Assembly (NCBI RefSeq): GCF_000987955.1
Contig: NZ_LAZU01000003.1
Location: forward strand, 62,001 to 126,000
DNA: 64,000 nucleotides
Source of the DNA: Paenibacillus sp. DMB20
Lineage (GTDB): Bacteria; Bacillota; Bacilli; Paenibacillales; Paenibacillaceae
Direction of reading: 5' to 3'
Numbering within the stretch: position 1 is the stretch's first letter; each line of letters starts with the position of its first letter. This document shows positions 35,189 through 43,754 of the stretch, piece after piece. Made by a program: the position numbers and the translations under genes. Below the pieces are notes generated by a model. It made no database searches and was not told the DNA's origin. It saw only the letters and a program-made list of their open reading frames with translations.

Positions 35189-37101
35189 ATGAAGATTAAT
35201 AGAGTAATCATAAATCTTCTCATAAGTGCCATCATTTGTATCGCTTTTACTGTTCCCGCCCTTGCCGAGGGCCCGAGTACCGAGCAAACCCCTTCAGGCA
35301 TACCTTACACCCGACTTGAGCAGGAGATCGATCATTATGTGAATTTGCATATCGGCAAATCCAGCCCGGGCGCGGCTATTGTAGTAACGAGGGGGAACAG
35401 GATCATTTTTCCAAAGGGTATGGATACGCAGATGTAGAAAAGCAAACTTCTGTAGACCCTGCAAGCACCGTATTTGATTACGGTTCAATCAACAAGCTTT
35501 TTGTGTGGACGTCTGTGATGCAATTGGTAGAGGAAGGGAAGATCAGGCTGGACGAAGATGTCCGGAAGCTTTTTCCCGAATCATTCGCGAAGAAGCTTCG
35601 CTACGACAAACCGATCACGATGCTGAATATTATGAGTCATACTGCCGGTTTTGAGCAGCATCCGCTCGCTCTGTTTATCAAGTCTCCGGAGAATATGAAA
35701 TCCCTGTCCGAGACGTTGTTATCTCCACAACCGGCTCAGATTTACGAGCCGGGTAAAGTGATAGCCTATTCAAACTATGCTACGGCACTGGCGGGATTTG
35801 CGGTTGAGAGTTTAAGCGGCAAGCCGTTCTACGAATATGAAATGGAGCGGATTTTGCTCCCCTTGAAGATGAAGAATGCCTCGGGCCATCCGACGCTGCA
35901 GGATCGACCGGAATTAATGGATTCGGCAGCTACAGGTTACGGAGCTGCGTCTGATGGCGGATTTGTAGCGAGAGACCGTTACTACGTACCTTTGTATCCT
36001 GCCGGAGTCATGAAAGGTACGGCGGAAGATCTGGCCCGCTTCGCTATGGCTTTAACAGCCGATGACAGCCCTCTTTTTGCCCGGCAGCAGACACTGCAAA
36101 CGATGCTTGCCAAAAGTTACTCGCCGCATAAGGACATCCCTTCCAATGCCCATGGGTTCTGGGAATATAATGCCCATCCCTATGCGATAGGGCATGCCGG
36201 AAATACGATGGGCTTCTCCAGCAATCTTGTCGTGGTTCCCGAGGAGCAGCTGGGCATTGTCGTTTTGACGAACGCGGAAGTGGAGCAGAGCATAACCTCG
36301 GGGGTCATCAACCTGATCATTAAGAACAAGGAGACGGAGCCGTCGTCGTCCGGCGGCGATTTGCTGTCATCCGCGGATGTGGCGGGGCATTATGTGCTCT
36401 CGGGAAACACCTATAGCACCTTTCAGGAGGTTATAAGCTACCTGGGATTAATTAAAATTGAAGCGAAGGGCGAGCATGATCTCATCCTAAATGTGATGGG
36501 AATGTCCGGAGAGTACAAGCAGATCAGTCCGAATATTTATAAAGTGGACGGCTCCCGGTTTCCTTCCATCCATAAACTTGCTCCAGTCCTGTATGCTGAA
36601 AAAACAGAAGGTAAAATAACGAGGTTAAGCAAAGGAAAGGCAACGGATATCGTACCTGTAAGGAAGGGACGTGCGCTTCCCTTGCTGTATACCCATCTTG
36701 TCGTTGCCGTCGTAGCGGTCGCCTTTTTCTTGCTTGCACCAATCGTATTGTTCATCCGCTGGTTTATACAAAAAAGAAAAAAAACGCCGACATCGAATTC
36801 ATCGAGCCGCTGGTTTGCCGCAATGATATTATGCGGAAGCGCTTTGGCAGTGAACGTAGTACGCATGCTCCTGCTTGCCTTTACAGGTGATACGGAGACC
36901 GCCGGTCCGTTGAATTTTGGAATTTCGATAAATGGAATCCTGCTTATTCTCGCTGTCCCGATGCTGATCATTTCTATTTGGAGAGGGAGGAAAGTTCCGT
37001 TAAGCAAACAGCAGAAGTGGTTTCGAATACTTTCAACCATGCTTCTTGCAGGTTTTATCATATTGCTGGCCGACTGGAATTTTTACCGCTTCATAAATTA
37101 A
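35189..37101 (+). pseudogene. Membrane-anchored serine hydrolase, single frameshift
   Basis: A signal peptide (INLLISAIICIAFTVPALAE region) and the start of a PF00144 domain are read to 35437 and then in another frame from about 35411: FSKGYGYADVEKQTSVDP, FDYGSINKLFVWTSVMQL (Ser-x-x-Lys), YSNYATALAGFAVE (YxN), HAGNTMGFSSNLVV (third motif). The shift falls in the TTTTT at 35406-35410; one more T joins the two parts into about 637 residues. A C-terminal region has four membrane helices (about 36690-37090). It is the first gene after the 11-base repeat promoter and precedes the regulator, kinase and ABC genes. The ATG at 35189 has GGAAGGA upstream. Confidence 0.82.
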
Positions 37102-37205
37102 ATGCCTTACGCGATGAATGCACTGTTTCTCCTTGTTCTTTTCCATGATATCTTAAGTATGGGAAAGGACAGGTCCTAGTTTTCGCGGATAAATGGAGAA
37201 TGAGA

Positions 37206-37889
37206 ATGAAATATGATTGTTTGATTGTAGATGACGAGACTGTTTTGGCAGCAACCACTTGCGAGTATTTAAATATGTTTGATGTCCCGGCGGCTTACGT
37301 AACGAGCGCGGAGGAGTGTGAACGTTTTTTGAGGGAACACGAGGTTTCCCTAATCTTGCTGGACATTAATCTGGGCCGGACCTCGGGTTTTGATCTGTGC
37401 AAAAGGTTAAGGCAAACCTCGGATATCCCTATCCTGTTTATCAGTGCCCGCTCAAGTGAAGACGATATCCTAATCGCGCTCAACATCGGCGGGGATGATT
37501 ATATACAAAAGCCTTATACGCTCAGTATTTTGCTGGCGAAAGTTCAAGCCGTGCTCAAAAGATATAAAAAAAACGGCGCTGCGGATTTCCTGGAATTCGG
37601 CAGGGTTCAGATGGACATCGTCAAGTCACGAGTTCGTGTAAGTGGTGAAGAGGTCAAGTTCAAGGCTTTGGAATATAAATTGCTTTTGTATCTCGCTCAG
37701 AATAAAAACCGGGTGGTTACGAAGGAGGAACTGTTTGCAAAGGTATGGGAAGATTCGTTTACGGGTGACGGAACCCTGAATGTCCATATTCGTCATTTGC
37801 GGGAAAAGATTGAAGAGGATCCCAATAGGCCGCAGTATATCATAACCGTATGGGGTAAGGGATACATGCTGGAGGATGGTGGACGTTGA
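37206..37889 (+). CDS. OmpR-family response regulator
   Basis: 227 residues. Receiver with the acidic pair in LIVDDETVL, phospho-Asp in ILLDINLGR (about residue 53), Lys in GGDDYIQKPYT; winged helix with FKALEYKLLLYLAQNKNRVV, LNVHIRHLREKIEEDPN and TVWGKGYML. ATG 37206 is chosen because GGAG at 37195 is properly spaced. Its stop overlaps the kinase start. It likely binds the 11-base repeats ahead of the hydrolase gene and activates the whole module. Confidence 0.92.
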   Translation: MKYDCLIVDDETVLAATTCEYLNMFDVPAAYVTSAEECERFLREHEVSLILLDINLGRTSGFDLCKRLRQTSDIPILFISARSSEDDILIALNIGGDDYIQKPYTLSILLAKVQAVLKRYKKNGAADFLEFGRVQMDIVKSRVRVSGEEVKFKALEYKLLLYLAQNKNRVVTKEELFAKVWEDSFTGDGTLNVHIRHLREKIEEDPNRPQYIITVWGKGYMLEDGGR

Positions 37890-39145
37890 AATCCAAATGC
37901 GTGTACCTGACGATGGTTGCGGTTTTTATGGCAGGGCTTCTTGTTTTTGTACGGATGATGGCGACGGAAGTGGATACGGATGTGGATATCGTTATGGTCA
38001 ACAAGGTGCTGAAGACGGTTGAGAATCACTGGGAGCACGTTGACCAAGGCGATTACGGCGGAATTACGCAGCGTTTTGTCGTTCTGGACCAGAAGGGGGC
38101 GGTTCGTTACGAGACTTCGGACGGATTGTTCACGAATGTTTACGATGCTATTAAGAACAGAGGGATCATTCTGGACGTGAAGGCGGAAGGAAAGTTCGTA
38201 GGGAAACTGATCCTTTTTGATGATTATGAACAAAGGGTGCAACGCGGCAAGAAACACCTGGTTGTTGTCCTTTTGACGACCTTTGCTGTATTAGCTCTGT
38301 TATGCACGCTATATATCATCATGTTGAACCGTTTGGTGATCAGGCCCTTCAAGAAGCTGCAAAGCTTTGCCTTGAATGTGGCCAGAGGAAATTTGGACGT
38401 TCCGTTAAGCATGGATAGAAGCAATCTGTTCGGTGCATTTACCGAAAGTTTCGATATCATGCGCGAACAGTTGGCGACCGCCCGCCAAAGAGAATATGAA
38501 GCCAACCGCAGCAAAAAGGAACTGGTCGCCAGTCTGAGCCATGACGTAAAAACACCGGTGGCCTCCATCAAAGCGGTTAGCGAGCTGATGCTGCTTCGCC
38601 TCGATGATGAGAAGCTGATCAGGCAGCTCCACATGATTCACTCGAAAGCCGAGCAAATCAACGGGCTGGTAACCGATATGTTCCATGCGACGCTTGAGGA
38701 GCTAAAGGAACTGAAGGTGAACGTTACCGAGGAGTACAGCAGCGTTCTGGATACGATCATCGCGAATGTCAATTTTGATGATAAGATCACCTTCGACGCC
38801 ATTCCGAAATGTTTGATTCTTGTCGATGCAACGCGTCTTCAGCAGGTCTTTGATAACATCCTGGGCAACTCTTATAAGTACGCAGGTACCAATGTTCATA
38901 TTTCCTCATGCATAACTCCCCCTTATTTACATATCGAGATTATGGATTTTGGAAAAGGCATTGAAGAAGATGAATTGCCGCTGCTCTTCAATAAATTCTA
39001 TCGGGGCCATAACGCCTCGGGGCAAACCGGAGCGGGTCTCGGCCTGTATATATCCCAATACCTCATGCAGAGCATGGGCGGGGATATATCGTGCCATAAT
39101 CGCGATAACGGTTTTACGGTCAAGCTTCAAATGAAACTGGTCTGA
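37886..39145 (+). CDS. Sensor histidine kinase with HAMP domain
   Basis: 419 residues from a TTG start that overlaps the regulator stop. TM1 (5-24), an extracellular sensor of about 95 residues, TM2 (about 125-148), HAMP, then HisKA SLSHDVKTPVASIKAVSEL (His219) and HATPase motifs DNILGNSYKYAG, DFGKGIEED and GAGLGLYISQYLMQ. Extracellular domain not recognised. It is coupled to the regulator and followed by an ABC pair, as in peptide-antibiotic sensing modules. Confidence 0.92.
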   Translation: MKSKCVYLTMVAVFMAGLLVFVRMMATEVDTDVDIVMVNKVLKTVENHWEHVDQGDYGGITQRFVVLDQKGAVRYETSDGLFTNVYDAIKNRGIILDVKAEGKFVGKLILFDDYEQRVQRGKKHLVVVLLTTFAVLALLCTLYIIMLNRLVIRPFKKLQSFALNVARGNLDVPLSMDRSNLFGAFTESFDIMREQLATARQREYEANRSKKELVASLSHDVKTPVASIKAVSELMLLRLDDEKLIRQLHMIHSKAEQINGLVTDMFHATLEELKELKVNVTEEYSSVLDTIIANVNFDDKITFDAIPKCLILVDATRLQQVFDNILGNSYKYAGTNVHISSCITPPYLHIEIMDFGKGIEEDELPLLFNKFYRGHNASGQTGAGLGLYISQYLMQSMGGDISCHNRDNGFTVKLQMKLV

Positions 39146-39169
39146 CATGGACAGAGGAATGATTCATTG

Positions 39170-39931
39170 ATGAAAAAGGCGATACTCAGAACGGAAAAGC
39201 TCTGCAAGACATACTCCACCGGCGGAATTCAACAGCATGTTCTGAAAAATTTGGATATCAGCATAATGGAAGGCGACTTTACCGTCATTATGGGCAGTTC
39301 CGGTTCAGGCAAATCGACCCTGCTTTATGCTCTCTCCGGCATGGATAAACCGTCGCTTGGGGAAATCCATTTCGAGGGGCATAAGCTCACCAGCTTGAGC
39401 AATGACAAGCTTGCGATTTTTCGGAGGATTCACTGCGGGTTCGTATTTCAGCAAATTTACCTGCTGGATCATATGACCGTACTGGATAATATCCTTGCAA
39501 GCGGGCTCCTCGTGAACAAGAACAGGCAGGCCGTAACAGCAAAAGCCAAACAACTGCTGGAAGCGGTGCAATTAAATGAGGAATCATGGGCAAAATTTCC
39601 CTCCCAGCTGTCCGGAGGCGAGGCGCAACGAGCCGGAATTGTGCGCGCTTTGATCAACAGTCCGAGGATCGTATTCGCTGATGAGCCGACGGGAGCGCTG
39701 AACTCGGCGTCAAGCAACAGCGTGCTCGATGTGATGACTGAGGCCAACCGCAAAGGACAAAGCATTGTGATGGTTACCCATGATCTTAAAACGGCTCTGC
39801 GAGGCAACCGGATTCTTTACCTCCGTGACGGTATGATCTGCGGTGACTTGGATCTCGGGGAATACACTCCGGGTTCCAGCCTTGTTCGTCAAGAGAGGCT
39901 GAATTTCTTTTTGGCCGAAATGGAGTGGTAG
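39170..39931 (+). CDS. ABC transporter ATPase (MacB/LolD type)
   Basis: 253 residues. Walker A MGSSGSGKSTLLYALSG, Q-loop GFVFQQIYLLDHMT, signature LSGGEAQRAGIVRAL, Walker B VFADEPTGALNS, switch MVTHDLKTA. The ATG at 39170 is preferred to the TTG at 39167 because of spacing from GAGGA. It starts 24 bases after the kinase and ends one base before the permease, so the four genes form one operon. It energises mechanotransmission or export by the FtsX permease. Confidence 0.9.
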   Translation: MKKAILRTEKLCKTYSTGGIQQHVLKNLDISIMEGDFTVIMGSSGSGKSTLLYALSGMDKPSLGEIHFEGHKLTSLSNDKLAIFRRIHCGFVFQQIYLLDHMTVLDNILASGLLVNKNRQAVTAKAKQLLEAVQLNEESWAKFPSQLSGGEAQRAGIVRALINSPRIVFADEPTGALNSASSNSVLDVMTEANRKGQSIVMVTHDLKTALRGNRILYLRDGMICGDLDLGEYTPGSSLVRQERLNFFLAEMEW

Positions 39932-39932
39932 C

Positions 39933-42272
39933 ATGGATATCTTCAAATTGTCCATGGCTAATATGAAAAAGGCGAAGAGCGCGACAATCTCTTTATTTGT
40001 CATGATTTTGATTGCGGCTATGCTGTTGAACATGGGTCTGACGGTAATGACTGAAATGGGCCGTTTTTATGAAAACAAGACCAGGCAACTGGATGAGGCT
40101 CACCTTAGCATTGCAATGAACAAAGACAGCTTTGAACCGTCGCATGAAGATTTTTTTAGAGCTTATCCCGGTGTGGAAAAGACGAAAACGGAGCAAATCA
40201 TTTTATTGCCCATGGTCACGATTCGGTATAAAAAAACGGATTTTAGCACCAGTGCCGCGATATTGAACGCGGATCTCAGCCGGACTATAGCGCCTTTGCG
40301 ACTGATTGAGGAATCCAGGTCTGAATTTGGAAAGAGAATCTATCTGCCTTACGGGTTGAAGATCGACGGGAACTACCGTTTAGGCGATCATTTTAGTCTG
40401 ACTTATCGAAATAAGACCTATGGTTATCGGGTAGCAGGTTTTTTTGAATCGACGTTAATGGGTTCGACCAGGCTGGGCATGCTGAAGTTTTATTTGCCGG
40501 GCGACGACTACAACGAGTTATTTGGGGAACTCGGCTCATCGGCCAGCGGGGTTCTAATGTCGGCAACTTTTAACAACAGCGAACATTCGAGCGAGATGCT
40601 CCGTGATTACCATGAAAATTTCTCGTATTCCAACCGTTCGAAGGATGCCGGTTTTTGGAGCGGCGATATAAAGATGGCGAAGGATAGCACCGTGACCGTT
40701 TATATGATCGCTATGATTCTGATAGCCTTTGCGGTTGTACTTGTTCTGGTATCGGTCATTGTCATCGATTTTCAGATTTCTAACAGCATTGCCGACGGAA
40801 TGGTAAACATCGGTGTGCTAAAAGCGCTAGGGTATACCGGTCGGCAAATCATATCCTCGATGGTATTCCAATTTATGCTGGTATCGTTCGCGGGAAGCAT
40901 TGCAGGCATAATCGCTTCTTATATGGCAATGCCCGCATTTTATGACGTTTTTTCAAATTTGAATAAACTGCTATGGCCGGGCGGGCTTCACCCCGGAACG
41001 GATTTGGCCAGTGTTTTGATCGTATGCCTGCTGGTGCTTATCGTAGCTTTGCTTTCATCCATACGGATTCGTCGGCTGCACCCTATCGCTGCCTTGCGAG
41101 GAGGGATTGCGACCCATAGTTTCAAGCGGAATTGGTTTCCGATGGATAAGGCCAGAGGCGGCCTGCAATTTGTACTCGGATGTAAAAATCTGATTCATAA
41201 TCTAAAGCTTAATATAATGACCGCCGGTATTATTGCCTCGATTACCTTTGCCTCTGTTTTTCCGGTGGTGTTGTACTACAATATGGCTCAGGATAAAACG
41301 GATTTTTTTCTAATGATCGGTACCGAGACCCCTGATATCGGAATTCAGGTTGCAGCCGGAATGGATAGCGGGTCATTGCTTCGTGAATTAGAGCAGATGG
41401 AAGGCGTAGAAAAGGCGATCATTCAGGATACTCTCACAACGATGATCGACGGCCAGATGGTGACTGCGGAGTTTTCGGACGATTTCAAAAAAATGAACAC
41501 GAATAAGATCTTCAAGGGCCGCTATCCGGAGTTTGACAATGAAATTGCGATTTCCGGAAGATTAGCCAGGCGGCTCGATAAAGTCGTTGGCGATATGATT
41601 CGCGTGGGGACGGGCAAGAACACGCATGATTATCTGATTACCGGATTGAGTCAAGAAATTCGCTCGGCCTTGGCCGGAGTATCCTTGACCCCGGATGGGG
41701 CGGAGCGCGTGATTGACAGTCACAAAGGGATGTCAATAAATGTCTATCTGGATGATCCCGGCGAGACGGATATGGTAAGCAGGATTGAGGATGAATATGG
41801 AAACAGGATTCAAGCCATTACGGACGTAAAGGAATCGTTAAAGAGTCAAAGCGCGGATATCACTTTTGCCATTTTCTCGCTCATGACCAGTATTCTCGTA
41901 ATCACTCTTCTGATCTTATTCCTGATTCTGTATCTGGCCGTTAATACGATCATCCGCAAACGGAAGAGAGAATTAGGCGTGTTGAGAGCGATTGGCTATA
42001 CCACCTTCCAGCTGAGGACGCAGATTGCCTTGGGCTTTATGCCGGTTGTCGTCCTCGGCGTAATGGTCGGCGGAGTGTTCGGTTCCCGATACTTTAATTC
42101 TGTGCTGAAGTTGATGCTTTTTGATTCCGGAGCCGCCAACATGAAACTTATTGTGAATCTTCCTCTGGTAATAATATTATGCGTTGCAGTCATTTTAGTA
42201 TCCTATGTGATCTCGATGCTGGTATCGCGCAGGATGAAGCGGATCACTCCGCACGGCTTGATAACCGAATAG
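39933..42272 (+). CDS. Large FtsX-family ABC permease
   Basis: 779 residues with two FtsX cores. TM1 (about 14-40) is followed by an extracellular domain of about 200 residues, then three helices (about 250-370, containing LKALGYTGRQIISSMVFQF), a second half with another extracellular region (about 430-640) and three more helices (about 650-770, containing GVLRAIGYTTFQLRTQI). This is the SalY/MacB-like long form, unlike the BceB form at 2160. It likely acts on cell-envelope peptides or lipoproteins. It begins right after the ATPase, with GGAG at 39922. Confidence 0.88.
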   Translation: MDIFKLSMANMKKAKSATISLFVMILIAAMLLNMGLTVMTEMGRFYENKTRQLDEAHLSIAMNKDSFEPSHEDFFRAYPGVEKTKTEQIILLPMVTIRYKKTDFSTSAAILNADLSRTIAPLRLIEESRSEFGKRIYLPYGLKIDGNYRLGDHFSLTYRNKTYGYRVAGFFESTLMGSTRLGMLKFYLPGDDYNELFGELGSSASGVLMSATFNNSEHSSEMLRDYHENFSYSNRSKDAGFWSGDIKMAKDSTVTVYMIAMILIAFAVVLVLVSVIVIDFQISNSIADGMVNIGVLKALGYTGRQIISSMVFQFMLVSFAGSIAGIIASYMAMPAFYDVFSNLNKLLWPGGLHPGTDLASVLIVCLLVLIVALLSSIRIRRLHPIAALRGGIATHSFKRNWFPMDKARGGLQFVLGCKNLIHNLKLNIMTAGIIASITFASVFPVVLYYNMAQDKTDFFLMIGTETPDIGIQVAAGMDSGSLLRELEQMEGVEKAIIQDTLTTMIDGQMVTAEFSDDFKKMNTNKIFKGRYPEFDNEIAISGRLARRLDKVVGDMIRVGTGKNTHDYLITGLSQEIRSALAGVSLTPDGAERVIDSHKGMSINVYLDDPGETDMVSRIEDEYGNRIQAITDVKESLKSQSADITFAIFSLMTSILVITLLILFLILYLAVNTIIRKRKRELGVLRAIGYTTFQLRTQIALGFMPVVVLGVMVGGVFGSRYFNSVLKLMLFDSGAANMKLIVNLPLVIILCVAVILVSYVISMLVSRRMKRITPHGLITE

Positions 42273-42283
42273 AAAAAATTGAT

Positions 42284-42312
42284 GATCCGCAGCCGCTGCG
42301 GGTCTTTTTTTA
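42284..42312 (+). terminator. Rho-independent terminator
   Basis: GATCCGCAG (42284-42292), loop CCG, CTGCGGGTC (42296-42304), then TTTTTTT. Closes the FtsX operon. Confidence 0.85.
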
Positions 42313-42353
42313 TATTCAACGAAAACAAAAAAAGAATTTTTGCACAAACCGTA

Positions 42354-42405
42354 TTGACATCATCGAACTACAGGTGTAGTATTAATTTACGACTACAGCT
42401 GTAGT
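42354..42405 (+). promoter_or_regulatory. Promoter with two BlaI/MecI-type operators
   Basis: TTGACA (42354-42359) is followed by the perfect dyad ACTACAGGTGTAGT (42367-42380), whose right arm overlaps the -10 (TAGTAT), and a second dyad ACTACAGCTGTAGT (42392-42405) past the start point. TACA-nn-TGTA dyads are the BlaI/MecI consensus, and two operators per promoter is the known bla arrangement. It drives the secreted protein at 42443. Confidence 0.8.
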
Positions 42406-42442
42406 TTAAAAAATAAAAAATAAAGGAGAGGAGCATTACCAA

Positions 42443-43186
42443 ATGAATGCAGCAACGAAAGTAGCAATCGCGACACTAAGCAGCATTTTATTATTGGGTT
42501 CTTCCGCAAGCCTCGTGGCGGGGGCGCAATCTTACGAGAAAGCAACCCAAGGAGCCGCTGCTAAAAAAACAGCCGAAGCAACCATGGCAATACCTGCAGA
42601 GGAAAAAAAGTTTATCGAACAAGAGATCCAGAGAGTGAAGGAACTGACCCAAGAGTCGGGTGATATGTATGTTTTGTATCATAAATACCCAAAGTTAAAT
42701 AGCGGATTTGATATTAGCTTTTGGGGAGGGATACATGAGTTCACTACTTATGAGGACTACTTGAAAAAAGCTTCAACCCTGAAGGGATCCATTCTGCAAC
42801 AGCCTGCCAATCTGCCAAAGGGATATAAGTTCTTATCAGCGGTCATTGAAGCTCCAACTAAAGGAAAGTTCGTTGATGAAGTAAGGGCCGAAGGCAAGAA
42901 GAGCGGAAAGCCCATCTACATGAAAAAGATAGATTGGAAAGAGGCGGCAACCATCCGTCTTAAATATACGAACGGAAAAGACACGCTGGGCTTTTCCAAG
43001 TATACGGTAGATTCGGAGGGGAGCAAGAAGAAAGGGTTCTTTGACGATGAGCTGCCGAAGAATGTCTTTCCAAAGTACGTTTTTTGGAATGATGGCGGCA
43101 AATTTGAATACAGCATTTCAACCTCCTCTTTGGATATGTCCAGGAAAGAGAAGATCGAAATGCTGAAAGCAGCGGTGAAAAAATAA
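42443..43186 (+). CDS. Secreted protein homologous to the sensor domain of the M56 protein
   Basis: 247 residues. An N-terminal signal peptide (VAIATLSSILLLGSSASLVA) is followed by a region of about 190 residues that matches the C-terminal domain of the protein at 43754 through long identical blocks (GDMYVLYHKY, DEVRAEGKKSGKPIY, WKEAATIRL, DSEGSKKKGFF). The domain, with LPKGYKF and YTNGKDTLGFSKYT, resembles DUF4367-like extracytoplasmic domains, but I do not recognise a named function. GGAGAGGAG precedes the ATG. Its promoter carries the same operators as the repressor/sensor pair, so it belongs to that regulon. Confidence 0.8.
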   Translation: MNAATKVAIATLSSILLLGSSASLVAGAQSYEKATQGAAAKKTAEATMAIPAEEKKFIEQEIQRVKELTQESGDMYVLYHKYPKLNSGFDISFWGGIHEFTTYEDYLKKASTLKGSILQQPANLPKGYKFLSAVIEAPTKGKFVDEVRAEGKKSGKPIYMKKIDWKEAATIRLKYTNGKDTLGFSKYTVDSEGSKKKGFFDDELPKNVFPKYVFWNDGGKFEYSISTSSLDMSRKEKIEMLKAAVKK

Positions 43187-43263
43187 TAGATCATCATGCC
43201 CACAGGCGGTGCAAATATTTACTGCATGTAACTAAATCGAGAAAATTTTCTTCACCAAACATA

Positions 43264-43313
43264 TTGACATTATCAAACTACAATCGTAGCATTAATATAA
43301 CTACATATGTAGT
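43264..43313 (+). promoter_or_regulatory. Promoter with BlaI-type operators, copy 2
   Basis: TTGACA (43264-43269), an imperfect dyad ACTACAATCGTAGC (43277-43290) and the perfect dyad ACTACATATGTAGT (43300-43313), at the same spacing as at 42354. It precedes the BlaI-like repressor and implies autorepression. Confidence 0.8.
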
Positions 43314-43753
43314 CTGATTGAATTGACTTTGGAGGTTTCATGCATGAATCAAATACCACCGATTACGGATGCAGAACTGGAAATTATGCGCGTATTGTGG
43401 GCTAATCCGGACAGCCCTTCCAGCGAGGTCGTAAAACAAATGGCGGATCGAATGGGGTGGAGCCCCAATACGACCCGGACGCTCCTCACTCGTCTGGTGC
43501 AGAAGGAAGCAGCGGGTGCGAAGTTGGAAAAGGGTTCAAAACGCACCCAACTATTTTATCCGATCATCAGCGAGCGGGAGTATCTGCAGTCCGAAACCAA
43601 ATCCTTCATGAAAAAACTTTATGGGGGAGCTTTAAAGCCCATGCTGGCCAATTTTTTGCAGGATAAAAAGCTGAATGCGCAGGAAATCGAGGATCTGAAG
43701 GCTTTGTTTGACGAAAACCGCGGCGACGGGGAAACAGAAAAGAGAGAGCCCTG
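43311..43753 (+). repeat. Direct repeat, left copy (repressor cassette)
   Basis: The block from the second operator through the repressor gene is repeated at 45841-46285 in the same orientation with scattered substitutions. The two copies flank the M56 sensor gene, so recombination between them would delete or amplify it. Confidence 0.8.
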
Positions 43754-43754
43754 A
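43344..43754 (+). CDS. BlaI/MecI-family repressor
   Basis: 136 residues. The BlaI winged helix is plain: IPPITDAELEIMRVLWANPD, PSSEVVKQMADRMGWSPNTT then RTLLTRLVQKEAAGAKLEKG. The central cleavage region of BlaI proteins (residues about 100-110, here KSFMKKLYGGALKPML) is kept. The ATG at 43344 is seven bases after GGAGGT. The stop overlaps the M56 gene start by one base. When the sensor cleaves it, all three dyad promoters here should open; that regulon is inferred from operator sharing. Confidence 0.9.
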   Translation: MNQIPPITDAELEIMRVLWANPDSPSSEVVKQMADRMGWSPNTTRTLLTRLVQKEAAGAKLEKGSKRTQLFYPIISEREYLQSETKSFMKKLYGGALKPMLANFLQDKKLNAQEIEDLKALFDENRGDGETEKREP

